Assembly: GCA_037893225.1 (NCBI GenBank)
Contig: JAZGUH010000731.1
Location: forward strand, 372,001-436,000
Reading direction: 5' to 3'
DNA length: 64,000 nucleotides
DNA from: Hippasteria phrygiana
Lineage: Eukaryota > Echinodermata > Asteroidea > Valvatida > Goniasteridae
Part shown: piece after piece, positions 34,436 to 46,536 of the stretch
Layout of the letters: every line of letters starts with the position of its first letter
How positions within the stretch are numbered: position 1 is the stretch's first letter
Notes under the pieces: model-generated
Seen by the model: only the letters and a program-made list of their open reading frames with translations
Database searches by the model: none
Told to the model about the DNA's origin: nothing
Position numbers and translations under genes: made by a program

Positions 34436-34765
34436 TACAGTGATTAACCTACTATTTAAAAGGTCAAAATCAGTCAACATTTCCATCCACCTCCCCTGCC
34501 TATACTTTCAACACAGACCAGTCACCAATGGTCAGATTACTTATGTGGTTATGGCAGGTCAAATTCAGTCAACCGGTTTTAACTCTTTCCATTGGTCACA
34601 GCATGCCAAATCATTCTCATAGCTAGTTGCTGAAACAGTCATCACAGGTCAAAAACGAAGTTCTACGCATAGAATTCCAACGGGTCACAACAATCACTTG
34701 ACTGATTTTGACCCATACGTGGCTCAGAATGTATGTTTGCATAGGAGGGTTAACCCCTTGCGCAC
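34436..34765 (+). repeat. Dispersed repeat family D, copy 1
   Basis: Contains AAAAGGTCAAAATCAGTCAA, CCACCTCCCCTGCCTATACT and GACTGATTTTGACCCATACG-TGGCTCAGAATGTATG. The element at 60445-60640 is a reverse copy with the same landmarks (CCCTCCTATGCAAACATGCA at one end). Confidence 0.6.
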
Positions 34766-34987
34766 GGATGACGCCATATTGGCCGCTATTTGTGCAGTTT
34801 CAATCCATTGTTGGATTATTGTGTATAGGCCTATGTTACGTTTGACTGCACAAACACATTGTAGCGGTTCGCTATATGCAGGTAAAGTGTGGGTATTTTT
34901 TAACAATTTGATTTCAGACATAGAATTCCCAGAGTTGTACTCGAGTCCCTGCAAGTCCTTTCACAAGTCCTTTCGCAAGTCCAGTCC

Positions 34988-35227
34988 AATAGAGGAATTT
35001 CACATTAGCCCCTTCTGCGCACTTCCGGGTTGAAAGCGAGAGTGTCAGTGGCAAACAAAACAGCGCTTTTCAGTACATCCATTCATACATAAATAAATCA
35101 GGCCATAAAAAGGCAGCGCAGGCGCGTGTCAGCATAAAGTTGTTTACTATGACATTGAGATCCTCGTTTTCAAACGCGGAAGTGCGCAGATCGGCGCTAA
35201 ACTCGTCGTTGTGGGATTCCTCTATTC
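34988..35227. mobile_element. MITE-like element with TIR AATAGAGGAAT
   Basis: AATAGAGGAATTTCACATTA at the left is mirrored by GGGATTCCTCTATT at the right, and TGCGCACTTCC/GGAAGTGCGCA pair internally. A related left half occurs at 26200-26275. It ends about 75 bp from SLC16 exon 1. Confidence 0.6.
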
Positions 35228-35302
35228 CCGTGCAGTTCCCTGCGATATGGCTATGTTTGGACATACCCTGGGTAAAGAAATAAACCAGTCCTTTACACTT
35301 AC

Positions 35303-35501
35303 AGAAAATGTACCCCACTCCGAAGTGAAGCGAGTTTATCGAGCCGATAATCCACAGATCCGTCTGGAAATCCTCTTTCATGGCGGTGATCAAAACTCCG
35401 AAGGCCTTCAAGCTGCCGATGACGATAAACTCGACCAGGAAGGCGGCAAACACGACAACCCAACCCCAGCCTCCCTCCCTGTAATGTCTTGACTGGCTCA
35501 T
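35303..35501 (-). CDS. SLC16-like transporter, exon 1 (first coding)
   Basis: The first ATG (35501-35499) gives MSQSRHYREGGWGWVVVFAA; EGGWGW is the conserved helix 1 signature of SLC16 proteins, so the start is well placed. The exon ends at a consensus GTAAGT, phase 1, within helix 2. Just upstream a strong polypyrimidine-AG acceptor (plus-strand positions 35538-35539 read as AG) suggests that this exon begins at 35537 with about 36 bases of 5' UTR and that a non-coding first exon lies further right, possibly beyond the BEL element. Confidence 0.92.
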
Positions 35502-36300
35502 TTTCACACTCACGTCGTATACGGTATTACCATAGACCTGGAGGAAAAAAAGATCTATGGTATTACTTAGTACTAAATAGTACTAGTAGTTGTTGTTGTT
35601 GTAAGAAGTGTAGTCTTGGTTCAAAGACGTCCTTGGCGGTGCGACGTATGGGCTCCGTGCGTCACCAAAAGAGGGCGCTGTTCACATAGCAACCGCATTT
35701 CCATGGGGAGTACGCCGCTGGTATGCCGGTATTTATATTACGCACTGCGCTCCTCGTTCATTTGATACTCGTATACCAGTGGGATTGCTTTGTCTGTTTG
35801 CCGACTCTCGATAATTGGGTTTTCAATCAGAATATCATAGCGGGAACTAGGGCAAGTTCGAGCGTCGACTATTTTTCGACCACTCGTCGATTTTGCCTGG
35901 TACCCAATATGTATTTAGTGTACAGTTTACCATGGAAAATCGACTAGTGGTTGACAAATAGTCGCCGCTCGAACTTGCTCTGACCCCCCAACTCGCCTTT
36001 TCTTTCCGCTGAGGGGGTAGTTGTGCACGCGGAGCCCATAGCGCGCAACCACAGCAAAATAACCCATTTATGTCTCTGTCAGACTGTGACCCGCTCCGGA
36101 AAAAGGTATATTATGTCGCAAAATATGAAAAATTAGTTTGATTTATGTTTGGAAAGCCCACAATGTAGGCTTTCTTTTGGTACATGATAGAGCTCCAAAG
36201 CCCTTTCCGTTCTGGAGATATCGCGTTTTTGCATATTAATTAGTTCTATGAAGTTCAAATTGCACAACAGAAAAAACAGGCTTTGAAATAGCTAGTTCTA
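35502..36300. other. 5' flank or 5' UTR intron of SLC16-like gene; foldback element
   Basis: Bases 35849-35982 form a foldback: GGCAAGTTCGAGCGTCGACT pairs with AGTCGCCGCTCGAACTTGCT at the other end, arms about 50 bp. A small inverted repeat (GGTATTACCATAGA/TCTATGGTATTAC) lies at 35523-35564. No promoter motif could be assigned. Confidence 0.5.
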
Positions 36301-37401
36301 TGACGAACATGGAGCGCCGAGGGCGCCCTCTTTCCGACAAGTTAACCTCTGACTAATACAGGATTTGTGAACTTTAACTGCTTTATTCTTTTTCCTGTGT
36401 CGTGGGTGGACCACATGAGGTAAAACTAAAAAACAAGAAATACAAAGAAAATACACTAAGTACCATTAACAATGTGCACAAATTTACACAGGTTGGCAAG
36501 AGATTTAACAATAAAAAACCAAAGACAAAACAATATTAATGAAATATTGAAAGATCAAAAAGTAATGTCAAACTGATACATGTATAAGAAACATCGCAAA
36601 GTTAAGTGCACAACATCATCTCAAAACACTCCAAGGGATTGTAAATTCACATTAGACAATCTATGGAAATTAACCTACAGAACTGTGCTCTCCAAAAGAT
36701 GAAGTGTCCTCAAACTGCCTATGGGTCTGGAATACTGAAATCAGCAACCTGAAACCAAGAAAAATGCATAGTTCCTAAATACACTGTACTTTCCAAATAA
36801 GGATACGCTAATCCCAAATATGGAATCCAGCTCATGAATATTCATAACATCGTGGAAAAATGGCGAGAGCATGTGCTTAGGCAGGCCTCGTGTGCACACA
36901 AAAACTAAGTTCCTAACCTTATATAACGTTCAAAAATCATCGATATAAAAACATAAAATGACCAAATATCCACTGTTTCTTGACCAGAAAATAATACTGA
37001 TCATTCCAATCATGTCACCTGAGAAACCGGCCTCGATAATGAGGAAAATTCTAAGGCACAAAATCAGGGAAAGTTTTCGCAAGGCACAAGAAAATATCGA
37101 TTCGATACAGAAAATCATGGTGGCAAAATGTGACTGAAGATTACGATACAAATTACTCATCAAATAACGATCAATAATCACTACCACAAGTATAAATGGA
37201 ATCTTAAACTCACCAGTGATCTTCTGGTGTAAAGCTATCAGAATAGAGTGGTCTCAAAAAGATGGAAAAACAGGCACCAAAATGGACTAAAACTTGACGT
37301 GACTGAACAATTGTGTAACTTTAGCGAAAAACTACGAGGACCACGAGAGGGCGCAATACTACATTCAATCGCAACTCACACTGCCAGGGGTATACATAAC
37401 A
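36301..37401 (-). mobile_element. 3' LTR of BEL/Pao element
   Basis: This 1101 bp LTR, read on the minus strand, starts TGTTATGTATACCCC and ends TGTTCGTCA. A purine tract (ACGGGGGGAG on the minus strand) sits directly before it as the polypurine tract. It contains a TATATAAGG box (plus 36919-36930) and AATAAA (plus TTTATT 36382-36387). It differs from the 5' LTR at about three positions by eye. An open frame inside it (plus 36930-37187) is repeated in the other LTR and lies in the U3 part; I do not regard it as a gene. Confidence 0.92.
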
Positions 37402-37585
37402 CTCCCCCCGTGGTGATACCATCATCACAATGTGAATACAATACAAATACATGTAATAAGGTTACACTAAATCAGTAAAAATGGTTTATAACAACGAGTA
37501 AACACTTGATACGCGGTGCCTACATGTCTAAGCAGCATCTGGTAGAGTCCAAGCTTCATGAGTTCCGCTGGACCACGGTGATCAG

Positions 37586-40500
37586 TCACTCCGAGGGAAT
37601 CAGAAGAACCAAGTCGCTTATTGGCCGCAACAACGTCTTCTTCTTCAACTCGCGGGCTGGTTGTAGAAACAGGTTCCTCTGGTCCGCGGCTACCATCTCC
37701 ACGCTGGCTTTCCTGATGTGTCCGTCTCCACTTGCTACAACGCCAACAACCTTGCCCAGAGGCCAGTCGTTTCGCCGGGAGTCACATTTGACGATGACAA
37801 CATCCCCTTCCTTCAGGTCTCTCTTTGGCTGCTGCCACTTCGCTCTAGTCTGTAGCAGAGGTAGGTAGTCCTTCCGCCACTTGTCCCAGAACATATTGGA
37901 TAGATGCTGGACGCGTCTCCACTGGCTCCTCATGAGATCTTTGAGATCAAATGGTCCTTCTGGGGCTGTCACCTGCGATGGCTTCATCGTGAGCAGCATA
38001 TTGGGCGACAGGTTCAAGGGTAGCTCTGGGGTGTCGCTGTCTGGCAGTAACGGCCGGGAGTTGATTATGGCAGCGACTTCTGCCATAAGGGTTGTGAAAA
38101 CCTCATGGGTGAGCTGGCTAGGCTTGACATCTCGCAGGATACCTTCTAGGATGCGGCGGGAAATGCCGATCATTCGCTCCCAAGCTCCACCCATATTTGA
38201 TGCGTGGGGAGGGTTGAAAACCCACTCGCAGCCACGGGTGAGTAGATACCTCTTGATAGGTTCCTTGTCTTGGAGCTGTTGTCCAATTTCATTACAGGCA
38301 CCAACAAAATTTGTGCCGCAGTCTGAACGGATCTGCCTGGCTGGACCTCTGATGGAGAAAAAACGTCTCAGGGCATTGATGAAACACGAGCTGTCCATCG
38401 CTTCCAGGATCTCGATGTGGACACCACGTGATACCATGCAAGTAAATAGGGCAGCCCATCTCTTTGCACGACTTGTACATCCTCTGGTCTTTCTGCTGTT
38501 GACTTCAAATGGGCCGAAAACGTCTACCCCGACGAAAGTGAACGGCGGTGCTTCTGTGACTCTCTCTTCTGGGAGGTCTGCCATGATCTGGTCTTGACGC
38601 TTACCTCTCAGCCTCTTGCATGTCACGCAGTCTTGGATCACCTTGGATATCTGCCTCTGGCCACCAAGAACCCAGTAGCCTTCATTCCTTATCGTACCCA
38701 AGGTAATGTGTCGACCTTGGTGGCTGCACTGCTGATGGAAGTGCTTGATGATGAGCTTTGTGACATGGTTGTTCTTTGTTAGTACAGCTGGGTGTGTTGC
38801 TCTCTCTGACAGTTGCGCTTTCTGCAATCTGCCTCCGACTCGGAATACCCCGTTGTTGTCAACGTAGGGGTTGAGCGAAGCCAGCTTGTTCTTCTTTGTC
38901 AACTTCCCACTTCTAAATTCGGCTAACTCGGCAGCAAAGGCTTCACTCTGCACACTCTTTATTATGACGGTCTCAGCTTTGAGACGCTCTCTGATAGACT
39001 TCGCCTTCTCACAGACATGCCAACCCTTGCAGTCGAATTCTGCTCTGAATGAGTTGGCAATGTGGATCAAGTTGGTAGTGGCTCTCATTGCTGAATCCCA
39101 ACTTGAAAATCTGGTGAACCTCTCACTGCCGAGGGATGTATCGGTCAAGACAACCTTGTTGCAGCTTATCTTCTCTGGAGACACTTCTGGGTCATCCTGG
39201 AGAATTTCTATCTCTCTCTGCTCGCAGCTCGAGGGCAGGTTCTTTAGCCTCAGGAACTCTGGTCCGGCAATCCACATGGAACCACTTAACTCTGCTGCCA
39301 GAATGGATCTCGAAGCTAGGTCAGCTGGGTTTCTCTCTGACGGGACATAGGCCCACTGTCCAGGCTCGGAGGTTTTGAGTAACCGGTTTACTCGGTTGCA
39401 CACGTAAGTGCGGAAGCGACGTTTTCTGTTGGTAATGTATCCGAGGACTACTTTGCTATCAGTGTAGAACTTTGACTCATCAACTTTAATCTGTAGTTCC
39501 TGGGTGACGTAGTCTTCCATTTCTGTGGCCAGAACTGATGCACAGAGCTCAAGGCGTGGGATGGTGATGGCTGCTTTAGGTGCGAGCTTTGCTTTACCCA
39601 TCACCAACTGGACATGGACTTCATCGTTGCTGCCAACAGTCCTCAAATAGCAGACTGCGCCTATGGCCTTGTTCGAAGCGTCTCCAAAGGTATGTAGTTC
39701 TCTTCTCACTACTTCTGTGGTTGAGAATGGTGCAAATGAGCGAGGAACTCGCACATCCGTCAAGGCGATCAGGGACTTTCTCCACATCACCCAGTCTTGG
39801 AGCGGGTCCTTTGGGAGTGGATCATCCCAGCCACCGCCATCTTGAGTCATCTCTCGCAGCAGCATCTTCCCCTTAATGATCACGGGTGCTGCCAACCCAA
39901 TCGGGTCAAAAATTCCATTGACTTCCGACAACACTGTCCTCTTGGTGCATGCGTTGGCATTCGGTTCTGCTATTTGGAAAGTAAAGGAGTCTGCCTTTAG
40001 GTCCCAGGATACTCCCAATGTACGTCGTATGGTGCTTTCATCTTTGTTGGAGAGGTCAGCTTCAGCCAGGTTCGGGGCCAACTCCCTAGGCTCAAATGTT
40101 GCCAGGACACCAGCATCACTTGAAGCGAACTTGTGCAGACGGATATTCGCAGTGGACAGGAGATCCCTCGTTCGCTTCAGCACGTCGACTGCCTCTTCCT
40201 TGGTTGGGAAAGACTTCAGTAGGTCGTCCATGTAGAAATTTCCTTCTATCAGCTTCCTCACATCGGTGCCAAACTCTGCTTCACCTTCTTCACCAGTCTT
40301 TCTTAGGCCACTGATGGCCACAGCTGGGGATGGCTTGTTGCCAAAGACATGCAATGTCATGCAGTAGGTGACAATGGCTGCATTAGGGTTGTTGTCCTCA
40401 TACCACAGGAAACGTAGGAATCTTGTGTGGTCTTCTCGGACTCTGAAAGCATAAAACATCTGCTCGATGTCTGCGGTGACTGCAACTGGCTCCTCTCGGA

Positions 40501-42925
40501 ACCTGATCAGGACGCCCAGGAGCTGGTTCATCAGATCAGGTCCACTTAACAAGACATCATTCAGGGAAACACCTGAGAAGACGGCACTTGAGTCGAACAC
40601 CACCCTCACCTTGTCAGGCTTCTGGGGGTGGTATACTCCGAAGTGTGGGAGGTACCAAACTTCTTCACCAGCAGTAGTTGCCTCATCCAGAACCTGCTTA
40701 GCAAGTCCCTTCTCCAGAATCTTTCTCATGAACTCGATGTAGTGCTGCCTTTTCTTTTCGTCCTTAGCCAGGGAGCTGGCCAGGGTTTTCATCCTAGATA
40801 CCGCTTGGGCCTTGTTGTTTGGCAGTGTTCTTCTATTTTTTCTGAGGGGCAAAGGTGCGCACCAGTTACCATCTTGGTCTTTCTTCATCTCGCCGGCGAT
40901 CAGCTCCATGAACTCTCTGTCGTCGGAAGACGGCCCAAGACGTTCATCAGCACTAGTGCTGATGAACACTTCTTCCCCCAATTCAGCTGCTGTAGGCCTG
41001 GTGTGAAAGACCTTCACTGCCTTGTCACATGGCTGGAATTGGGCGGAATGGCGACCGTTTCTCAAGACTTGCGTAAAGTAGGTGCTGATTACGTCTTGCT
41101 GCAGGTAGGAGATGTCTGTCCGGATGTGGGCGCCGTTCAAACAAACCTCGCCGACAACGACCCAGCCTAGATCGAGTCGGTGCGCCCATGGCTGGTCATC
41201 TTTGCCGTTGATCACCTCTCTCACTTTGTGAAACTGCGGAGCATCTCTGCCAAGTAGCACTGCTATTTCGGCATCTTTGTTCAGGGGTGGTATCATCGGG
41301 GCGATTGGCTTTAAGTGATCAAAGGCTGCTGCCACCTCTGGTGTGGGTATCTCCGCCACATCTCCAGGAATGTTGTTGCACTCGAACAGTGTAGGCGTAG
41401 GAGCGGAAACTGTGCCGTCCATACTCTCGATGACTAGGCCAGAAAGTTTTCTACCGTGGACTTCCTGGAGGCCATTAACCGTCTTGACAGCATACGTTGA
41501 CTTATTCTGCTTGACTCCTAATCTCTCAAGAAGATTTTCGTTGATGAGGGAACCATCACTTTGGTCGTCAATGATGACGTATGTGGTGATAACATGGTCC
41601 GGCTTCTCTTTCAGGTAGGCTTTTGCCAAACAAATTTTGGCGCATGACCGGCCTTTTTTACCACATACTCTGGTGCATTTAGGTGTGACGATTATCTGGG
41701 GCCGGTCGTCGTACTTCATGGTAGGGGGTGTCTGATTTGACGCTGGTGGAACTTCTTTACTGGGTGCAGGCCTGTGCATGACTGTGACATGGGACTTGCC
41801 ACATATGTCGCATCTCACTCGGGTCTTACAGTTCTTAATGATGTGGTTGGCCCTCAAACACCGGAAACACAGGCGATTCTCTTTCACAAATGATATCTTC
41901 TCATCTATGGATTTCTGTAGGAAGGCTCGGCAATCCTGCAGCTCGTGTGCTGTGTTGTGTACCGGGCAACGGGATGTCTCCTTTGCTGCAGACCCTTCCT
42001 CCACCCCAGTCTTTCTTACGGTGAAAGAAGGCCTTGACAAAGAGCGCTCAGCTGCACTCTTGACAGCATCAGAAAACTGGAAGCTCGGGTCGCTTTGCAC
42101 TCTGGCATGGTGCTGGATGAACTTTACAAATTCCTCAAAAGGCGGGAAGAGGACTGCATACTTCTTCTTGTATTCTGACCCCTTCTCTCGCCACTTGTTC
42201 TGTAGCCACTCTGGCAATTTCTGCACTAGGGGCTGCAATCCCCTCGAGGAGTCCAACGCCAGCAACCCTGGAAACTTCTCCGACTCCTTCCGGTACTGGA
42301 CCTCAAGGAGAAGATATCCGAACTCTTCCAGCTTGGTGCTGCCCTTCGGGGAGATCTTTTGGAACTGCTCTAGTCGGCCTGTGAGATCTCGTTCCACTGC
42401 CTCTGGGGAGCCATGTTTTTGCTCCAGATACTCCCAGGTTCGCTTGAGGCCCTCTTCTGGTCTGTCAATGTGGATGGCATAGATCCTTTGGACGAACGAT
42501 TCTGTCTCGCCCTCAAGGGAACCCAGGACCAGGTTTAACTCCTCATATGGCTTCAGCTCCAGGTCCTTCGTTGCTTGTTGGAAGCTGCACTTCCAGGCCC
42601 GGTAGTCGCCCGCACTGCCTTTGAATTTTCTGATGCCACTCTTTACCAGCTCTTTCTTCACCAACATGTTACTGATGGAGTTGAGACTCTCCTTAATGGG
42701 TGGGCTGGGGGGCTCCGGTAGATTGCCATCTTTGGGGATAGACTGTGACGGCAGTGCAGGCTTGGTTTCAGCATCATCCTTTTTGTCTCGTATCACAGGC
42801 TGAACTTCTGATGGGGACTTTTCTTCGATCTTGATTGCTGGTTTTTCTTTTTCAGGCGACTCTGTCTCAGGTTCCTTGAAGTGGTGGGATATATAGTCGC
42901 TGGTGCGGACAGCGAGTCAACAACT
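37586..42925 (-). CDS. BEL/Pao gag-pol polyprotein, main frame
   Basis: The 1736-codon frame counted from 42796 (a GTG), and open back to about 42925, ends 185 bp before the 3' LTR. Domains in residue positions: gag-like DUF1759-type region about 55-190; zinc knuckle C310-C313-H318-C323 and a second Cys/His group C329-C332-H336-H341; aspartic protease near D410; reverse transcriptase with YMDD at 855-858; RNase H with D1039, E1083, D1113 and D1159; integrase zinc finger ending CVTC (about 1390-1393), catalytic D1425, D1492 and E1540; C-terminal DUF5641-like part about 1630-1710. This order is diagnostic of the BEL/Pao superfamily of LTR retrotransposons. There is no internal stop, so the copy is young. 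No envelope gene is present. Confidence 0.95.
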
Positions 42926-43251
42926 GGCAACTGCAAATCTTCTTGGATACTGGCGGAACCTTCCCTCAAGGCGACTGACTCTAAAAATTCTGCTTCCACT
43001 TCTGCCATTGCATACTCCTTTTCTGCGCCCAATAGAAGAAGAGCATTGGCGACGTGTTGTTTTTGCCGACGAAGATCTGCCTCTTTCTGGGTGAATTCCA
43101 CCTTTGTTTTCAAGGACTTGGCTTTAGCACGAGCCAGAATGGCTGCTGAGCTCGTGTTTGACTTCAGGGAACTTCTGCTGGTTCTGCGTGATGCCCGTGT
43201 TCGTCGAGAACTGGCACTGGTTGAGTCGTCGGAGTCGAATACTTCGATCAT
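42793..43251 (-). CDS. BEL/Pao N-terminal gag frame, overlaps main frame
   Basis: 152 codons from ATG at 43251, only about 21 bases after the 5' LTR. The product is Ser/Arg-rich at the start (SSRRTRASRRTSRSSLK) followed by a charged, probably coiled-coil stretch (about residues 45-90). It overlaps the main frame for about 130 bases and lies in the frame one base ahead, so reaching the main frame needs a -1 shift (or a one-base indel in this copy). BEL elements usually have a single continuous frame, so mutation is the simpler explanation; a programmed shift is possible. Confidence 0.75.
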   Translation of the reverse strand: MIEVFDSDDSTSASSRRTRASRRTSRSSLKSNTSSAAILARAKAKSLKTKVEFTQKEADLRRQKQHVANALLLLGAEKEYAMAEVEAEFLESVALREGSASIQEDLQLPVVDSLSAPATIYPTTSRNLRQSRLKKKNQQSRSKKSPHQKFSL

Positions 43252-43272
43252 CTTGAAAAGTTCTTTTTACTA

Positions 43273-44374
43273 TGACGAACATGGAGCGCCGAGGGCGCCC
43301 TCTTTCCGACAAGTTAACCTCTGACTAATACAGGATTTGTGAACTTTAACTGCTTTATTCTTTTTCCTGTGTCGTGGGTGGACCACATGAGGTAAAACTA
43401 AAAAAACAAGAAATACAAAGAAAATACACTAAGTACCATTAACAATGTGCACAAATTTACACAGGTTGGCAAGAGATTTAACAATAAAAAACCAAAGACA
43501 AAAAAATATTAATGAAATATTGAAAGATCAAAAAGTAATGTCAAACTGATACATGTATAAGAAACATCGCAAAGTTAAGTGCACAACATCATCTCAAAAC
43601 ACTCCAAGGGATTGTAAATTCACATTAGACAATCTATGGAAATTAACCTACAGAACTGTGCTCTCCAAAAGATGAAGTGTCCTCAAACTGCCTATGGGTC
43701 TGGAATACTGAAATCAGCAACCTGAAACCAAGAAAAATGCATAGTTCCTAAATACACTGTACTTTCCAAATAAGGATACGCTAATCCCAAATATGGAATC
43801 CAGCTCATGAATATTCATAACATCGTGGAAAAATGGCGAGAGCATGTGCTTAGGCAGGCCTCGTGTGCACACAAAAACTAAGTTCCTAACCTTATATAAC
43901 GTTCAAAAATCATCGATATAAAAACATAAAATGACCAAATATCCACTGTTTCTTGACCAGAAAATAATACTGATCATTCCAATCATGTCACCTGAGAAAC
44001 CGGCCTCGATAATGAGGAAAATTCTAAGGCACAAAATCAGGGAAAGTTTTCGCAAGGCACAAGAAAATATCGATTCGATACAGAAAATCATGGTGGCAAA
44101 ATGTGACTGAAGATTACGATACAAATTACTCATCAAATAACGATCAATAATCACTACCACAAGTATAAATGGAATCTTAAACTCACCAGTGATCTTTTGG
44201 TGTAAAGCTATCAGAATAGAGTGGTCTCAAAAAGATGGAAAAACAGGCACCAAAATGGACTAAAACTTGACGTGACTGAACAATTGTGTAACTTTAGCGA
44301 AAAACTACGAGGACCACGAGAGGGCGCAATACTACATTCAATCGCAACTCACACTGCCAGGGGTATACATAACA
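43273..44374 (-). mobile_element. 5' LTR of BEL/Pao element
   Basis: 1102 bp, matching 36301-37401 with one extra A in an A run (near 43402) and two substitutions by eye. AGTTCTA occurs immediately outside both LTRs (36294-36300 and 44375-44381). If the LTR also includes the adjoining TA, the target duplication is AGTTC, the 5 bp usual for this superfamily. The TATA box is at about plus 43891-43899 and AATAAA at plus 43354-43359, giving a plausible U3-R-U5 layout. Confidence 0.92.
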
Positions 44375-44509
44375 AGTTCTAATACACTGCAATGGAACAA
44401 TGCACTCTAAAAAGGTTATTTTTTCACTTTATTCACTGAAATCAACATTGTTGTGCACCAAACCTGAAACTTTAGATGTTTAAGATGTCATTAAAGAAAA
44501 ATAAGAAAA

Positions 44510-45009
44510 ATGAATTTTGACGAAAAATGTCACCCTCTGAACGTTGAAAGGGCCATTACACGTAAATGCATAGCGCGACTTATATCACCTTTTTCTGGAG
44601 CGGGTCAAGTGCGCGCAACGGCCGACCGACAGCGCCCTCTAGCAACACACTTACTGACAAGATCTTTTCTCCCGAAAATGATAATTTATGTAAATGAGGG
44701 CCGTGAGGCGGAAGCGGCCAGCGATGAACAATAGTAAACAGACGTACGAATGGTTGTCGCATCATATTCCCAGCCAAAATGTATCGTGTTTTTAAAAGTC
44801 TTAAAAAGGCCGAGTTACTGGAAATCGCAGTAAAATCACACGATCACTCAATAGAGAAACTGGGTGTGAAGAAAAAATACGAAATTATCGATGTATTAAT
44901 GAATGAAACTTCTAGTTTTACCATGGAGGTAGTAAACACCTCCATGGTTCTACGCAACAACACTGCCGCCGCCAAGTTCAATCCGATCGCCGCCAGCTGT
45001 TCTACCTAG
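44510..45009 (+). other. Possible small coding segment with SAP-like helix pair
   Basis: An ATG at 44779 opens a 76-codon frame whose first 45 residues (FKSLKKAELLEIAVKSHDHS...KKKYEIIDVL) have the spacing of a SAP/HeH helix-extended-loop-helix fold. Just upstream, CCCGAAAATGATAATTTATG and the following bases match an inverted segment at 46546-46590. The block looks transposon-derived; whether any protein is made is unknown. Confidence 0.3.
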
Positions 45010-45013
45010 CTAA

Positions 45014-45250
45014 AGAGTTTTCGAAACGCTGGCTTCGGCTTGGCTTCGGCTTCGTCTCCGATTTCTGAATATCTGAGAAGCAAACAAAATGTAAGTATTC
45101 TAATTTTTACTTTCATAATCAACCGAATGAATGTTCCTGAAGCAGAACATACACCAAAATGTAGAATATTTCCATTTGGTTTGCTTCTCAGTTATTCAGA
45201 AGTCGGAGACGAAGCCGAAGCAAAGCCGAAGCCAGCGTTTCGAAAACCCC
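45014..45250. repeat. Foldback with 70 bp arms
   Basis: Arms 45017-45090 (GTTTTCGAAACGCTGGCTTC...) and about 45175-45246 (...AAGCCAGCGTTTCGAAAAC) are reverse complements with small gaps around an 85 bp centre. Confidence 0.75.
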
Positions 45251-46536
45251 CCTAGTAAGCTTAGTTTCCAAAAGCTGAAAAATTCTAACTTCGGAAGATT
45301 TGGAACAAGAATTACTTTTGCAACTGTGTACACATTTCTGAAACCCATGGAGAGGCTGAGATCAGGATTGAAACCGCTAAATAGGGCAATGAAACATGTA
45401 GATGATGACCATGTTCAGGAACACTCCATAGCAGAACACGTATCGATGTCCTTTTTGTACTTCAATTAATGAACTCACATACTTCTTCTATATATACATT
45501 CATAGTGTGTTAATGTTTGAAAAAGTGTTTTTTACGTGGATTTTAACTATAAAGCAACATCATTTTAGCCCTATAGTTAATTATTGATAATTAATGGTTA
45601 TCTGTAAATGTAAACCTTTTTCTTGATTGCCAGGATAATTTCTTGTATCTAAAAGCAGTTTGTAAAGCTTCCCAGAAGCAGTCGAAGTACACATGTTGGG
45701 TAAAAATTTTCAACACGAACCAGTGCATGGAGAGTGGATGTCAATGCCCTGTGGGGTCAGAGATTTTTTGGAACTCACATTTGTGTTGAAAGCCAATGCA
45801 TGATAATTAGGTTGTGGGTTTTCTATTTTCCCACTGTCCATTTGTTGATGTTATGCAACCAAATCACTTGTTGGGAATTGTTGACAGAAGATTTATTTTA
45901 AGGATGTTTAAATTCTATTATTAACATTATTATTCCATCGTTGACTTTGTTTCATTTAAATCTTTTGCAGTTAATCGCTTATCAGGAATCCAAATGTTTC
46001 TATTTTGTATTTTCAATGCTCAATTTCCAATTTATTTTATGGTTGAATTACATTGGGAAGTCAATTTGTTTGATTTCATTTGTTTTCTTGCATGTTCCAG
46101 TCATTTAATTTAAATCCCACACATCATCCCATGTACATTTGATGAAGGTTATTGAAACATCACCATTTTCAAGTGTTCATGACTTTATCTGGTTCACTGC
46201 CATTTTGGTTAATATATATATTTAAACCAAAAACAATTCACAGGTTGCCAGGGGGTTGCAGTCACGTTCGAGCACTCCTTCTGTCCCTCCAGTCTTTTCA
46301 GGCATAGGGGTCATGTGAACCTTCCAAGACTTCCAAACCCAATCAGTGGAACAAACTCGCACCTGGACATTATGGTTGCCATAAGCCGCCCGTCACCGTG
46401 TCCTTTCTATATATTGACCGCTTCACCCATGCCGTACGTTGACGTTTATCCGATGGAAAGACGAAAAACCTTATTCCCCTCTGTTCTGCCTTTTCATTAT
46501 TTTTGTCTTTATATGTACATTCACGAGCTGCTCAAT
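45251..46536. other. Stretch without recognised genes
   Basis: AT-rich, with several TTCATTT-type runs; no exon or element recognised. Confidence 0.5.

Larger units (their letters stand above)
30803..35302 (-). other. Intron 1 of SLC16-like gene, 4.5 kb, repeat-rich
   Basis: Contains 16 bp minisatellites in opposite orientations (31105-31239 and 32193-32246), the reverse MITE-like copy at 31665-32007, GTCAA-rich repeats (32300-33245), a decayed tandem repeat (33255-33570), a tRNA B-box-like fragment (34366-34396) and two further dispersed elements. Confidence 0.85.

Noticed and set aside
36930..37187. 85-codon minus-strand frame, repeated at 43903-44160
   Set aside because: It lies in the U3 part of both LTRs upstream of the TATA box, so it is duplicated simply because the LTR is. 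No recognisable protein features.
37881..42482. Several plus-strand frames of 150-240 codons across 37.5-43.3 kb
   Set aside because: They are antisense to the BEL/Pao polyprotein, whose motifs leave no doubt about the coding strand.
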